This document shows positions 42,214 to 50,564 of a stretch of 64,000 nucleotides of DNA, one piece after another. Position 1 is the stretch's first letter; the number at the start of each line of letters is the position of its first letter. The translations under genes were made by a program, and so were the position numbers. The stretch lies in NCBI GenBank assembly GCA_937943605.1, contig CALEAW010000052.1, positions 15,695-79,694 of the forward strand. Reading direction: 5' to 3'. The notes below the pieces were generated by a model, which saw nothing but the letters and a program-made list of their open reading frames with translations, was not told the origin of the DNA and did no database searches. The stretch comes from an uncultured Sutterella sp. Its GTDB lineage: Bacteria > Pseudomonadota > Gammaproteobacteria > Burkholderiales > Burkholderiaceae_F.

Positions 42214-42246
42214 TTTTCTTTAACATTTTTTTTTAAAGGAAATCTC

Positions 42247-43323
42247 ATGACTAACCATCCTCTCATCGCTCCTGAAGTCGTCAGAGTCCCGGCCTCCCAA
42301 TTTGGCGACCATCTCGCCGACCAACGTGACTGCCTGGGTTACAACGTCAAAACGCTGCCGACTTTTGCTCGCAGCCGCATTCCGACCATTCACCCCAACC
42401 ATTGGTTTACGTCCGAACACTATCGCCACATGGCGCTCTGGTGGACGCTCGCCAAAGGGGAACCGATCTACATTTCCGGCCCTTCGGGATCCGGTAAAAC
42501 CAGTACCGCCATGCAGTTCTGTGCTCGTCTCGGGGTTCCCGTGGTGAGTGTCACTGCACGCGCGCGTATGGATCGACGTGAATTGATCGGACACTGGGCT
42601 GTGAAAGGTGGGGAAACCGTCTGGATTGACGGTCCTGCCTTGCTCGCTTGGAAGTACGGTTGGGTCCTTCTCATTAATGAATTTTCAGCCGCGCCCGCAG
42701 ATATGTGGGTGAGTTGTAATGACATTTTGGAAGGTTTGCCGTTGGATAACGGTGCAACGGGTGAACTCGTTCATCCTCAGCCGATGACGCGTGTGATTGT
42801 CACAGACAATACGCGTGGTCATTCGTCTGAAATTGATAACGGGTTCTTTGGCCGTCAGATTCAAGACCGATCAGTCATTGATCGTTTTTGGCATCTGCGC
42901 ATGGAGGGTTTAACCCCCGATGAAGAAGCGAAGCTTCTTGCCAAGACTGCGCCTCAAGATCTCATCGAAGGTTTTGAGGGCAACGCGTTAGCAGCACTAT
43001 TTACTGCCTTAGCGCGTATCGGAGCGGATAGCCGCTCTCAGGCTCAAACACAAACCATTGGGTTTGAGTCTCACGTTGTGCCATTCTCGCACCGCGTTTT
43101 ACAACGCTTACGAGATATGCTGCTTGATGCTGCCAAACAGCCTGGCGGCGAAAATGCCAGCGCGCAAGTGCGCCGTCTCACGCGAATCGCTTTAGCTGAA
43201 TCGTTGGATTCAACGGCGAGTGAAGCGGCACAAACGCTAGCTGAAACCACGATTGGGGATTTGGTTCATGACCTTAGGGTCGCAAGAGCCAAAGCCATCC
43301 CCGGCGTGACTTTAGCTGGTTAA
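42247..43323 (+). CDS. CobS-like AAA+ ATPase (MoxR group)
   Basis: An AAA+ ATPase closest to the ATPase subunit of cobaltochelatase-type MoxR/VWA pairs. Visible motifs: Walker A ISGPSGSGKTS (about residue 78), Walker B GWVLLINEF (about residue 138), the insert MDRRELIGHW, sensor TDNTRGH and the arginine-finger region RSVIDRFWHLRMEGL. The ATG at 42247 has AAGGA six bases upstream; the frame extends farther but without sense. It is the first gene of the plus-strand DNA-processing block, with a VWA partner next. Cobalamin synthesis is unlikely; CobS/CobT-like pairs also occur in conjugative elements, where the role is unresolved. They could remodel a protein complex during transfer. Confidence 0.88.
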   Translation: MTNHPLIAPEVVRVPASQFGDHLADQRDCLGYNVKTLPTFARSRIPTIHPNHWFTSEHYRHMALWWTLAKGEPIYISGPSGSGKTSTAMQFCARLGVPVVSVTARARMDRRELIGHWAVKGGETVWIDGPALLAWKYGWVLLINEFSAAPADMWVSCNDILEGLPLDNGATGELVHPQPMTRVIVTDNTRGHSSEIDNGFFGRQIQDRSVIDRFWHLRMEGLTPDEEAKLLAKTAPQDLIEGFEGNALAALFTALARIGADSRSQAQTQTIGFESHVVPFSHRVLQRLRDMLLDAAKQPGGENASAQVRRLTRIALAESLDSTASEAAQTLAETTIGDLVHDLRVARAKAIPGVTLAG

Positions 43324-43349
43324 TCCACCCAACCTCGGACGTTTTGTCC

Positions 43350-43403
43350 GACACACCCAGAAAGGGGACAAATCCCTTTTCTGGGGCGTGTCCCCATTTT
43401 TTT
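43350..43403 (+). terminator. Strong terminator between the CobS-like and VWA genes
   Basis: Two-part stem GACAC-x-CCC-AGAAA-GGG with CCC-TTTTCT-GGGGC-GTGTC (43350-43395), ending CCCCATTTTTTT. Preceded by a small CGGAC-GTTTT-GTCCG hairpin. It should reduce transcription into the VWA gene. Confidence 0.85.
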
Positions 43404-43422
43404 ATCTAATGGAGATACGCCA

Positions 43423-43512
43423 ATGTGTATTTGGATGAAATCGTTCGCAGCCAAAGCGAACTGTGCGTTTGTTGTCAGGACTGCCTCTACACAGGAGGTG
43501 CGTCATGAGTAA
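43423..43512 (+). CDS. 29-codon leader-type open reading frame overlapping the VWA start
   Basis: GGAG eight bases upstream gives this tiny frame (MCIWMKSFAAKANCAF...) an excellent ribosome site. Its TAA stop lies 5 bases beyond the A of the VWA start codon, so translation of it would run across the VWA ribosome site (AGGAGG) and could couple or compete with VWA translation. Too short to identify. Confidence 0.45.
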   Translation: MCIWMKSFAAKANCAFVVRTASTQEVRHE

Positions 43513-45322
43513 GGACAACGCACTCAATGAGCGTCAACGTCGACTTCATGCAGAAAGCGTTAAACGCGAAAAAGCCGCTCGTGCCACGGAAGTGGTCGAA
43601 AAAATGTTTGACCAAGATGTTTGTCGAGCGACTGGCCGCACCCTCGTAGGCGCTGCACCCTTGGTTTTCCAAGCGATGTGTCGTCGAGAGGGTATTCGTG
43701 TTTACTTCACCCACTCACCCATGACCGACGGTCACGGGATTTGGCTGGGTAGCTTGGACCTCACGAGTCCTTTGGCATCGGTCTTTGTCTACGGACACGG
43801 TTGCCATGAGCGCCACCACGTGGTCTATACAGACTTCAAGGCGTTTCACGGAATAGACAACCGAGCGATCCATGCGCTTGCGAACATCTTTGAAGATGTT
43901 CGTATTGACCGCTTGGGTAGCAAGGACTATGCCGGGTACTTGTTGTGGCGTCGTGCCTTATTGATGGCTATCAAAGCGTCAGGCGAAGCCGGTTGGGCAG
44001 AGCCCGACAAGTTGAGCTTCGCAGGGCTTCTTAACTTTTGGTTGCTTCTTACGTTAGAAGTGGATCAATTGGATATGGAGTGCCTTGAAGAAGACCGTCA
44101 AAGGCTTGACGATTGTGTGCGTGACCAATTTGGTGATGCGTTTGCGGACAGTGTCTTAGGCATGGTTCGTGGCGCTTATCCTTTGGCCAACACCACGTCT
44201 GCGGTGTGCCTCGCTAAACGCGTATGGGCATCCATTAAACGTCAATCTGCTCGAGCACGCAAAGCGCTTGAGTCTTTTGAACCCGACGTCGAAGAAAGTA
44301 ATGATGCACTGGAATTCCAGGGCTCACTTTTTGATGACAATGGGGTCGTGACGTTATTTGGTGACCCGCGTAGCCACCGTCCAGGCTTTGCCGAACTTCA
44401 CAAGGTAGCCCGCTGCTTAAAAGGGCTTCTTGAGAGTGACGGCTGGCAGTGCGTCAACGCAACGTTTAATAACTTCAGGCAAATCCTTCAGAATTCGCAA
44501 TTCACCAATACCGACGAGTCGGTAGGTGATATGCGGCCCAACTTTGCGTCGCAAGACGATTACCATTGTTTGGATCCGAAGGTCGCTGAAGAACAAACGG
44601 CTGCATTTAGAGCGATGTGGGCAACCTCAGGCTCCATGAAACGGCTCTTTCAAAATGCGCTCACACATCCCGTCCCAACGCCCTTGCGGTTACACCATTT
44701 GGGCGACGACCTCGATGATGATGCGCTTGCATTGATGCCAGCTGGCGAAGACTGTGTCTTTCGTCAGGAGACCCCGTTAATGGGTCGAGATATGGCGGTC
44801 GAGATTTTGCTCGATACGTCAGGCTCCATGGATCGCCTCCCGATGACAGAAGCTAAAGTCACCGCATTGCGGTGTATGGAAGCCTGTCGTGCAACGCCTG
44901 GGATGAAAGCGTCCTTATCGCTTTTTCCGGGCGCTGGGTATCGCGGTATCACCACGGCAGCGACCTTTGAAACGTCGCTACGTGAAGCGGCCTCTCGCAT
45001 TGAGTTTATTGATGGCTTTGGGTCTACACCCATCCTTCAAGCACTCTATTGTTCGGGGCTTACGCTCAACGCTCGCTCTGAGCCAGCCAAAGTGATCTTC
45101 GTCATTACGGACGGTCGCTTTGATACCGAATCTGTGACGGCAATGATTGAAGACCTAAAGGTCTGTGGAATTCATGTCGCCATGGTTGGTATTGGTTCAG
45201 ACTGTACGCCTTGTGGCGCACATACGGCAACGGTCGAGAGTACCAAAGACCTCGCAAAAGCGATGTCTGGGCTATTAAGCCAACTCTCTCGCACCTTACG
45301 TTTAGGCTCGCAAAAAGCCTAA
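43505..45322 (+). CDS. CobT-like VWA-domain protein
   Basis: Partner of the CobS-like ATPase. The carboxy-terminal von Willebrand A domain has a full metal-ion-dependent adhesion site: EILLDTSGSMD (DxSxS, about residue 436), a threonine around GFGSTPILQAL and VIFVITDGRFDTESV. The amino-terminal part carries a zincin-like segment VYGHGCHERHHVVYTDF followed by IHALANIFEDVRIDRLGS, the arrangement seen in CobT-family VWA proteins of conjugative plasmids and ICEs. The ATG at 43505 follows AGGAGG by six bases; the longer frame with an earlier GTG is not supported. It likely forms a ring complex with the ATPase. Confidence 0.85.
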   Translation: MSKDNALNERQRRLHAESVKREKAARATEVVEKMFDQDVCRATGRTLVGAAPLVFQAMCRREGIRVYFTHSPMTDGHGIWLGSLDLTSPLASVFVYGHGCHERHHVVYTDFKAFHGIDNRAIHALANIFEDVRIDRLGSKDYAGYLLWRRALLMAIKASGEAGWAEPDKLSFAGLLNFWLLLTLEVDQLDMECLEEDRQRLDDCVRDQFGDAFADSVLGMVRGAYPLANTTSAVCLAKRVWASIKRQSARARKALESFEPDVEESNDALEFQGSLFDDNGVVTLFGDPRSHRPGFAELHKVARCLKGLLESDGWQCVNATFNNFRQILQNSQFTNTDESVGDMRPNFASQDDYHCLDPKVAEEQTAAFRAMWATSGSMKRLFQNALTHPVPTPLRLHHLGDDLDDDALALMPAGEDCVFRQETPLMGRDMAVEILLDTSGSMDRLPMTEAKVTALRCMEACRATPGMKASLSLFPGAGYRGITTAATFETSLREAASRIEFIDGFGSTPILQALYCSGLTLNARSEPAKVIFVITDGRFDTESVTAMIEDLKVCGIHVAMVGIGSDCTPCGAHTATVESTKDLAKAMSGLLSQLSRTLRLGSQKA

Positions 45323-45453
45323 AGCGTTTAGGCAAAAGTCAATGTTTTGACGTTTGGTATTCGTGTTGAAGGCTGTTCATTAGAACACGCCTTCAATGCG
45401 GAGCCGTTTCGCCTTTTAAAGCTGATGCTTTCCCTTCCTATCTACACCCCTAC

Positions 45454-47520
45454 ATGTCTACCCCTCAACCGCCTCACGAGGGTCAGTCTTGGTACGCAAG
45501 ACCATCAAACGTCCCCGAAACTCAATTCCTCACGCACTATAGTGCCGGTCCAGAACGCTGGGGCTGTCAACCCGAAACACTGGTTGATCATCCACCAGTC
45601 CATCGACTCTATCTTCCGTCAGACGACAGTTATCTTCTATCACATCCTGCTGACGCCTCCTATCGCGCGATTCTTGCGCCCACTGATCCCGTCAAACTCC
45701 TATTACGACACCGCGCTTTAGTCGAACACCTTCGCACCGCCATTGGGTCACGTCGATTATTTGAACGTCATCTGATGCCCGTCATTGCAGGGTGGGGTGC
45801 GATGGTGCAATCTTTACCTCGTGATGAACGTGGGCTTTGGAGTGGCGCGGATGGCCTTTTTGAAGCAGGACTTATGTTTGCGATTGGTGCGCTCTCAGCG
45901 ATTGACGCACGTGTGATCGGTACAACTATGGCCCCACAAGCTCGAGACGAATGGACGGCACGTGTACGTGTCGCGGCAGCCATTGCGGGCATCCTGAGTG
46001 ACAGTCGTAAGCTTGCACAATTAAAGCTTGAAGCAGGCTCAGAGAACCCAGGCAACGGTCAGTTTGACGTCATTAGTCAATTTAATCCGTCTGAAGAAAC
46101 AGCCTTACAGTTTGCTGTGAAGCATATCGGTCGAGTCATGCGATTAACGCGCTATACGCCCAAGAAGGCGGCAGGGCGTTTACCTACTGTTTCTGCTGAC
46201 ATCTTACGATTAGTTGTCCCTGTTGAAACCCTCAAGTGGTTAGGCGGCGCAGAATTAGACGACGGCGAAACGGTCTTAACGGCACTCAAAGCGGCGGTCA
46301 CGTATTCAACGGGCTATACCGAAGCTGAACGCATGATTAGTGAAGCGGCTGCACGTGGTCGCGAATGGGCCACGAACCGTCGTAGTGCTGAAGCAGCACG
46401 CCGTGAAGGGTCAAGTCCCTTGATGCGAGGTTTTGCCAGTGTCTTTGAAGCGGATTTACGTCGTCGCGTATTGCATGGCAAGTGGCGACTGAATGACGGT
46501 GAATCGCCAATTGTTTGGGCTGAGGACGGGATCTATTTGGCGTGGCCTCGTACGTTCACAGAAATCACGGCTTCGGCAGAAGACAATTGGCTCTTTAGAG
46601 ATGTGCCTGATGAACCCGATGTTGCTGCTGACATTTTAGCGTCCGCAGACATGATCTTTAGATCCGAAGCCGGGCACCCTGTTTGGATGACGGACGATCA
46701 AGCGCCGTGCCGACGTGGGGCTTGGCTTCGTGTCACAGATAGTCAAGGCTTTATTGCCTTAGCGCGTCGAGCAGCTGACAAGATTGGCGAAATTCTTCCT
46801 CAACCCTTAGCGCCGATCTTTGACAAAGACCTTCGCAAAGAAAACGATAGCAAAGCCGCATTGAAACCCATCTTTTTATGGCGGCTTCATGTGCCCGCAT
46901 CGATGGTGGATGACGCTAGGCCACTATTTGACGCTGTTGAACGTATTAATAAAGCGAAGGTGGGTCAAGTCTTTACGCACCCGGAAGGCCTTTTTGTGCC
47001 TGAGATCCTTTTGCCAAGTGGCTGGTGGTTGGCACCCGGCGACGCAGAACCTGCGCTCGTAACAGTTGAAGCTCCTATGCACCCCTTGGTTGTCGTGCCA
47101 CGTCGAAGTTACGCACGCAAAGTCTTGATGATGAATGAAGGCGCCAAGATTGCCTGTCAGTTTGATCCAGCGTCACGCAAATTGTCTTTAGAGCCTCACG
47201 TCTTAGAAGGCATTGTGATTAGCCACGCCTACCTAAAGCCCATTGGCCGTTGGCCGGGGTCAGGTGAAACCGAATTACCGATCCCGACGATCACAGACCT
47301 TAAAGCTTTGGATTTGGACGAACAGACGGTGGTAACTAAGGCGGTGACTGATGACGATGGGGACCACGATGAGAATAAGAACGTCAGCGCAAAGATGATG
47401 GAGATGGATAAAGAGGGCGCGTCAAAGCCTCAAGTAGATCAAGAAGATGACTTCGAAGACGGAGATGATGATTCAGAAGATGACGACGATTTCGATTGGC
47501 CCCAGGAGGATGATCAATGA
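45454..47520 (+). CDS. traI: TraI_2-type (MOBH) relaxase-like protein with degenerate metal ligands
   Basis: Located directly before traD as MOBH relaxase genes are. The amino-terminal domain follows TraI_2 (LLRHRALVEHLRTAIG, FERHLMPVIAGWGAMVQSLP, GADGLFEAGLMFAIGALSAID). In MOBH relaxases this region carries HHH...GGLLxHxLE and an AALLHDxGK motif that bind metal; here the corresponding residues are GLW...DGLFEAGLM (about residues 128-141) and GILSDSRK (about 180), so the ligands are missing. The C-terminal half contains a second domain (GKVGQVFTHPEGLFVPEILL-like) and an intensely acidic tail. It ends overlapping the traD start by four bases. No ribosome site is obvious at its ATG. Confidence 0.7.
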   Translation: MSTPQPPHEGQSWYARPSNVPETQFLTHYSAGPERWGCQPETLVDHPPVHRLYLPSDDSYLLSHPADASYRAILAPTDPVKLLLRHRALVEHLRTAIGSRRLFERHLMPVIAGWGAMVQSLPRDERGLWSGADGLFEAGLMFAIGALSAIDARVIGTTMAPQARDEWTARVRVAAAIAGILSDSRKLAQLKLEAGSENPGNGQFDVISQFNPSEETALQFAVKHIGRVMRLTRYTPKKAAGRLPTVSADILRLVVPVETLKWLGGAELDDGETVLTALKAAVTYSTGYTEAERMISEAAARGREWATNRRSAEAARREGSSPLMRGFASVFEADLRRRVLHGKWRLNDGESPIVWAEDGIYLAWPRTFTEITASAEDNWLFRDVPDEPDVAADILASADMIFRSEAGHPVWMTDDQAPCRRGAWLRVTDSQGFIALARRAADKIGEILPQPLAPIFDKDLRKENDSKAALKPIFLWRLHVPASMVDDARPLFDAVERINKAKVGQVFTHPEGLFVPEILLPSGWWLAPGDAEPALVTVEAPMHPLVVVPRRSYARKVLMMNEGAKIACQFDPASRKLSLEPHVLEGIVISHAYLKPIGRWPGSGETELPIPTITDLKALDLDEQTVVTKAVTDDDGDHDENKNVSAKMMEMDKEGASKPQVDQEDDFEDGDDDSEDDDDFDWPQEDDQ

Positions 47521-49538
47521 AATGGACAGATGATAGTTCTAGTGGCGTTTCGTCGAAGCGCCTTTGCTCATGGCGACCTGCATTGGAAGGCATGAGTGCT
47601 ATGGCTGGGTTTGCTGGGAGTATAACGACAGGCATGTTAGTGCCAGGCACATTCGGTGTGGCGGTGAGTAGTGCTTTGGGGCTATTTGCGACGGTACGCG
47701 CCGTTGGCGCAGGCGTGACGCTCGCTAAGCGCGTACCATTGGCAGGCTTTGCGCCAACATTTATCAATTACCCGATGCTAGTCAATCTATTGAAAACCAA
47801 AGCGTCAGGTAAAAAGAACTTCAAAATCAAACCGATTGGTCCCGCTTGGCTTGAGCGCTATGATAGGGCGACTAAAGCCCTCATGGGTGAAATGATTTTG
47901 GACGCGCGTCGAGAAGGCCCAAAGATTGATTCGCTTTGGTTGGGTCGAGGGTTTCAGTGGTTGCCACGTCACGCGCAAGCGCTTTATGAATTAACAAATT
48001 CACCTGTTGACCCCGTACGGTTACCTAAAAATGTTCGTAAAGTCTGTCGAATGCCCAATGCTTTGAGATCGGGCGACATTGGTAATCCAATTCTTCATGG
48101 CGTTGGTGCGCACGAAGAAGATGACCTTTTAAGGCCTCTGAGTAGCTTAGGGGGTGGCACCTTGATTGTCGGCACCACACAGGCCGGTAAAGGCGTGATG
48201 CTCACAAGCCTTATTGCGCAAGCCATCTTTCGTGGTGAACCTGTCATTATTATTGACCCAAAGAGTTCTAAACGTCTTCGTGGTGCTATTTGGCACGCGG
48301 CCAAAATGGCAGGGCGCGCGATGCCCTTAGAATTTCATCCAGCCTTTCCTGAACGAGGAGTCCGTCTTGATCCGTTAGGCGCTTGGACACGTCCGACAGA
48401 ACTCGCGACGCGTATTGCGGCCGTCTTGCCGCCCGACAGTGGTGCATTCGGTAACTTCGCATGGATGGCTGTCAACGTCGCTGTTGAAGGGCTCTTTTAT
48501 GTCACTGAACGTCCTTCGCTATTGAGCCTACGAAAGATTCTTGAAGGGGGCATTGACCGATTGCTCTCAAAAGCCCTTGCGATAAGCTTTGCTAAAGCCG
48601 GGATCGATAATTGGGCTCAACAAGTCGATGCGATGGACAAGCGTCAGATCATTCCGCCAGCAAGTACCGCGAGCGTAGAACTCACAGCAGCTGTACAACT
48701 CTGGGAACACACGGTCGGGAAAGACGTTGATGATCCAGGCAGCGCCGTGATCGGTGGCATGATTGCAGTCTTTAGGCATAACCGTGAGCACTACGCAAAA
48801 ATTACTGCGTCACTCCAGCCCATTTTGTCGATGCTGACCGCAGGAACATTGGCTAAAAGCTTTTCGCCTGACCCCTTTGATCCGGACGACGATCGTCCAA
48901 TTGTGACTGTCGAACGTGTTGTTGAAGCTGGCGACATTCTCTATTTAGGGCTCGACGCGTTACCTGATAGCACGGTGGCGGGCGCTCTAGGCTCCATCAT
49001 TTTGGCCGACCTGACAGCCTACGCGGGTAAACGTTATAACCGAGGCGAGTCAGGGACTGACGTTGGTCGCGTCTCGTTATTCGTTGACGAAACCGCCAAC
49101 GTCATCAATGTGCCGATGATTGAGTTGCTTAATAAAGGGCTTGAAGCTGGTATTCAAGTCACAGCAGCCATGCAGACCGTGAGTGACCTGGCAGCACGCT
49201 TAGGGAGTGACACACGAGCACGAATGGCCTTAGGGAACTTTAATAACCTCATCGCTTTGAGGTCTAAAGACCGTGTCACGCAAGATTTCATCTGTGAGAC
49301 CTTTGGTAAAACCACGGTTTGGTCAACGTCAGCGGCATTGAGTTCGTCGGCAGACGGTTCGCCCTTGCCAGACTTTAGAGCATCTGTTACGAGAAGTATT
49401 TCTGGGACAAGAACTGAGATTGTGCCGCCCGATATGCTCGGCAAACTCCCAAACACAGAGTTCTTCGCAAGTGTCTCTGGGGGTCGACTCTATAAGGGAC
49501 GTATCCCTATCTTGGTTGAAGAATTGCCAAATGACTAA
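47517..49538 (+). CDS. traD: Type IV coupling protein TraD (VirD4-like ATPase)
   Basis: Membrane ATPase that brings the relaxase-DNA complex to the secretion channel. Two hydrophobic segments (about residues 28-70) precede the P-loop domain: Walker A GTLIVGTTQAGKGVML (about residue 215), PVIIIDPKSSKRLR, LDPLGAWTRPTELATRIAAVLP and the Walker B-like VSLFVDETANVINVP (about 520), then AGIQVTAAMQTVSDLAARLG and LRSKDRVTQDFICETFGKT. These are the standard TraD blocks of SXT/R391-type MOBH systems. Start overlaps the upstream gene stop (ATGA). All nucleotide-binding motifs look intact. Confidence 0.93.
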   Translation: MKWTDDSSSGVSSKRLCSWRPALEGMSAMAGFAGSITTGMLVPGTFGVAVSSALGLFATVRAVGAGVTLAKRVPLAGFAPTFINYPMLVNLLKTKASGKKNFKIKPIGPAWLERYDRATKALMGEMILDARREGPKIDSLWLGRGFQWLPRHAQALYELTNSPVDPVRLPKNVRKVCRMPNALRSGDIGNPILHGVGAHEEDDLLRPLSSLGGGTLIVGTTQAGKGVMLTSLIAQAIFRGEPVIIIDPKSSKRLRGAIWHAAKMAGRAMPLEFHPAFPERGVRLDPLGAWTRPTELATRIAAVLPPDSGAFGNFAWMAVNVAVEGLFYVTERPSLLSLRKILEGGIDRLLSKALAISFAKAGIDNWAQQVDAMDKRQIIPPASTASVELTAAVQLWEHTVGKDVDDPGSAVIGGMIAVFRHNREHYAKITASLQPILSMLTAGTLAKSFSPDPFDPDDDRPIVTVERVVEAGDILYLGLDALPDSTVAGALGSIILADLTAYAGKRYNRGESGTDVGRVSLFVDETANVINVPMIELLNKGLEAGIQVTAAMQTVSDLAARLGSDTRARMALGNFNNLIALRSKDRVTQDFICETFGKTTVWSTSAALSSSADGSPLPDFRASVTRSISGTRTEIVPPDMLGKLPNTEFFASVSGGRLYKGRIPILVEELPND

Positions 49539-49559
49539 AGACAAAAGGATTTTAAAGCG

Positions 49560-50183
49560 ATGAACAGATGGATTCTAATCGGCACCTTTGTGGTGGTATT
49601 AGTCATGACGATGTGGTTACCGGCACGAACACCTGCTGAGGTCTTCGAGCGTCACCTAGTGGCAGATGCCTTGATGATTCGAGAAGGTAACAGGATTGCC
49701 TTACCAGAACTCACAGCAACCGTCTCTCACCAACTCTTTGAAGGGCTAGATGCACTCATTCAAGTGCCCATTGACTATCGAGTGAGACCCTATGGGGCTG
49801 ATAGTGAAGTTGATGCATTCAATGAGATTGGTCGGGCTGCGGAGCGCTCTACGAAGACCGCTTGGGTAAGGTCTCTTAAGAGTTATACCTTGATGGCATT
49901 GCAGCGCTTGGCGATACTAATCACCGCAACGCTCGCGCTTTTGCCTTTGATTTTGGTGCTCTTGATTGATGGTTGGACGTCCCGACGAATTCGAGAAGCA
50001 AACTATCATGCGCCGCAACCTAGTCTTTGGACAGCTAGTCTAACAGGGCAGTTGGCTTTAATTGGTTTGGGTGTGATTCTTATCATTACACCTGGCTTTT
50101 CGCCCGTGTGGTATCCAGTCCTACCAATCGCGTTAGGGCTTTTGATGCGAATGACGATGGTGACGTGGCATAGGTTTTTATAA
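49560..50183 (+). CDS. DUF4400 integrating-element membrane protein
   Basis: Third gene of the relaxase/coupling-protein cluster. An N-terminal membrane helix, a periplasmic region, and a C-terminal helical pair around ALLPLILVLLIDGWTSRRIREA fit DUF4400 proteins, which in SXT-like elements lie directly downstream of traD (named TraJ there). Function is unresolved; a role in assembling the coupling protein at the membrane is possible. It begins 21 bases after the traD stop and ends near a bidirectional terminator region. Confidence 0.8.
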   Translation: MNRWILIGTFVVVLVMTMWLPARTPAEVFERHLVADALMIREGNRIALPELTATVSHQLFEGLDALIQVPIDYRVRPYGADSEVDAFNEIGRAAERSTKTAWVRSLKSYTLMALQRLAILITATLALLPLILVLLIDGWTSRRIREANYHAPQPSLWTASLTGQLALIGLGVILIITPGFSPVWYPVLPIALGLLMRMTMVTWHRFL

Positions 50184-50510
50184 ATTTGAAGCTGGTTTAA
50201 TTGACGAAGGAACGAGAAATTCGGCGAGTATGATGATCGGGTTTCTCGTTCTTTTTTAGTTTTTAGAAAGGCTGTATTCAAGAACTAAGAGTGAGGATAA
50301 ACGGTTCCGAGTTAAGGATTTATCTATCGAAAATAATGCAATGATAGTCTCATACAGAATGCCCGAACGGGAATCCTATTAGAAGAAGGGCAAAAAACGT
50401 CAAAAAACGGCTGAAAAGGGGTTTGGAACGTAAAAGGAGAGTCGTTAGAAGGGCGTTAGGAGAGCAGTACACCATACTAAAGCTGATTGAGAACCAACCG
50501 TCACCAAAAC
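50184..50510. other. Intergenic, nothing recognised
   Basis: Between the DUF4400 gene and the convergent ATPase gene. No reading frame, palindrome or repeat stood out except the terminator that follows. Confidence 0.4.
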
Positions 50511-50548
50511 AAAAGCCGCGAGCTCTTTGGAGTCATCGCGGCTTTTTT
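50511..50548. terminator. Bidirectional terminator
   Basis: AAAAGCCGCGA/TCGCGGCTTTT stem flanked by A-rich and T-rich arms; serves the convergent genes on both sides. Confidence 0.85.
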
Positions 50549-50564
50549 GACATGCTATTGAGAA

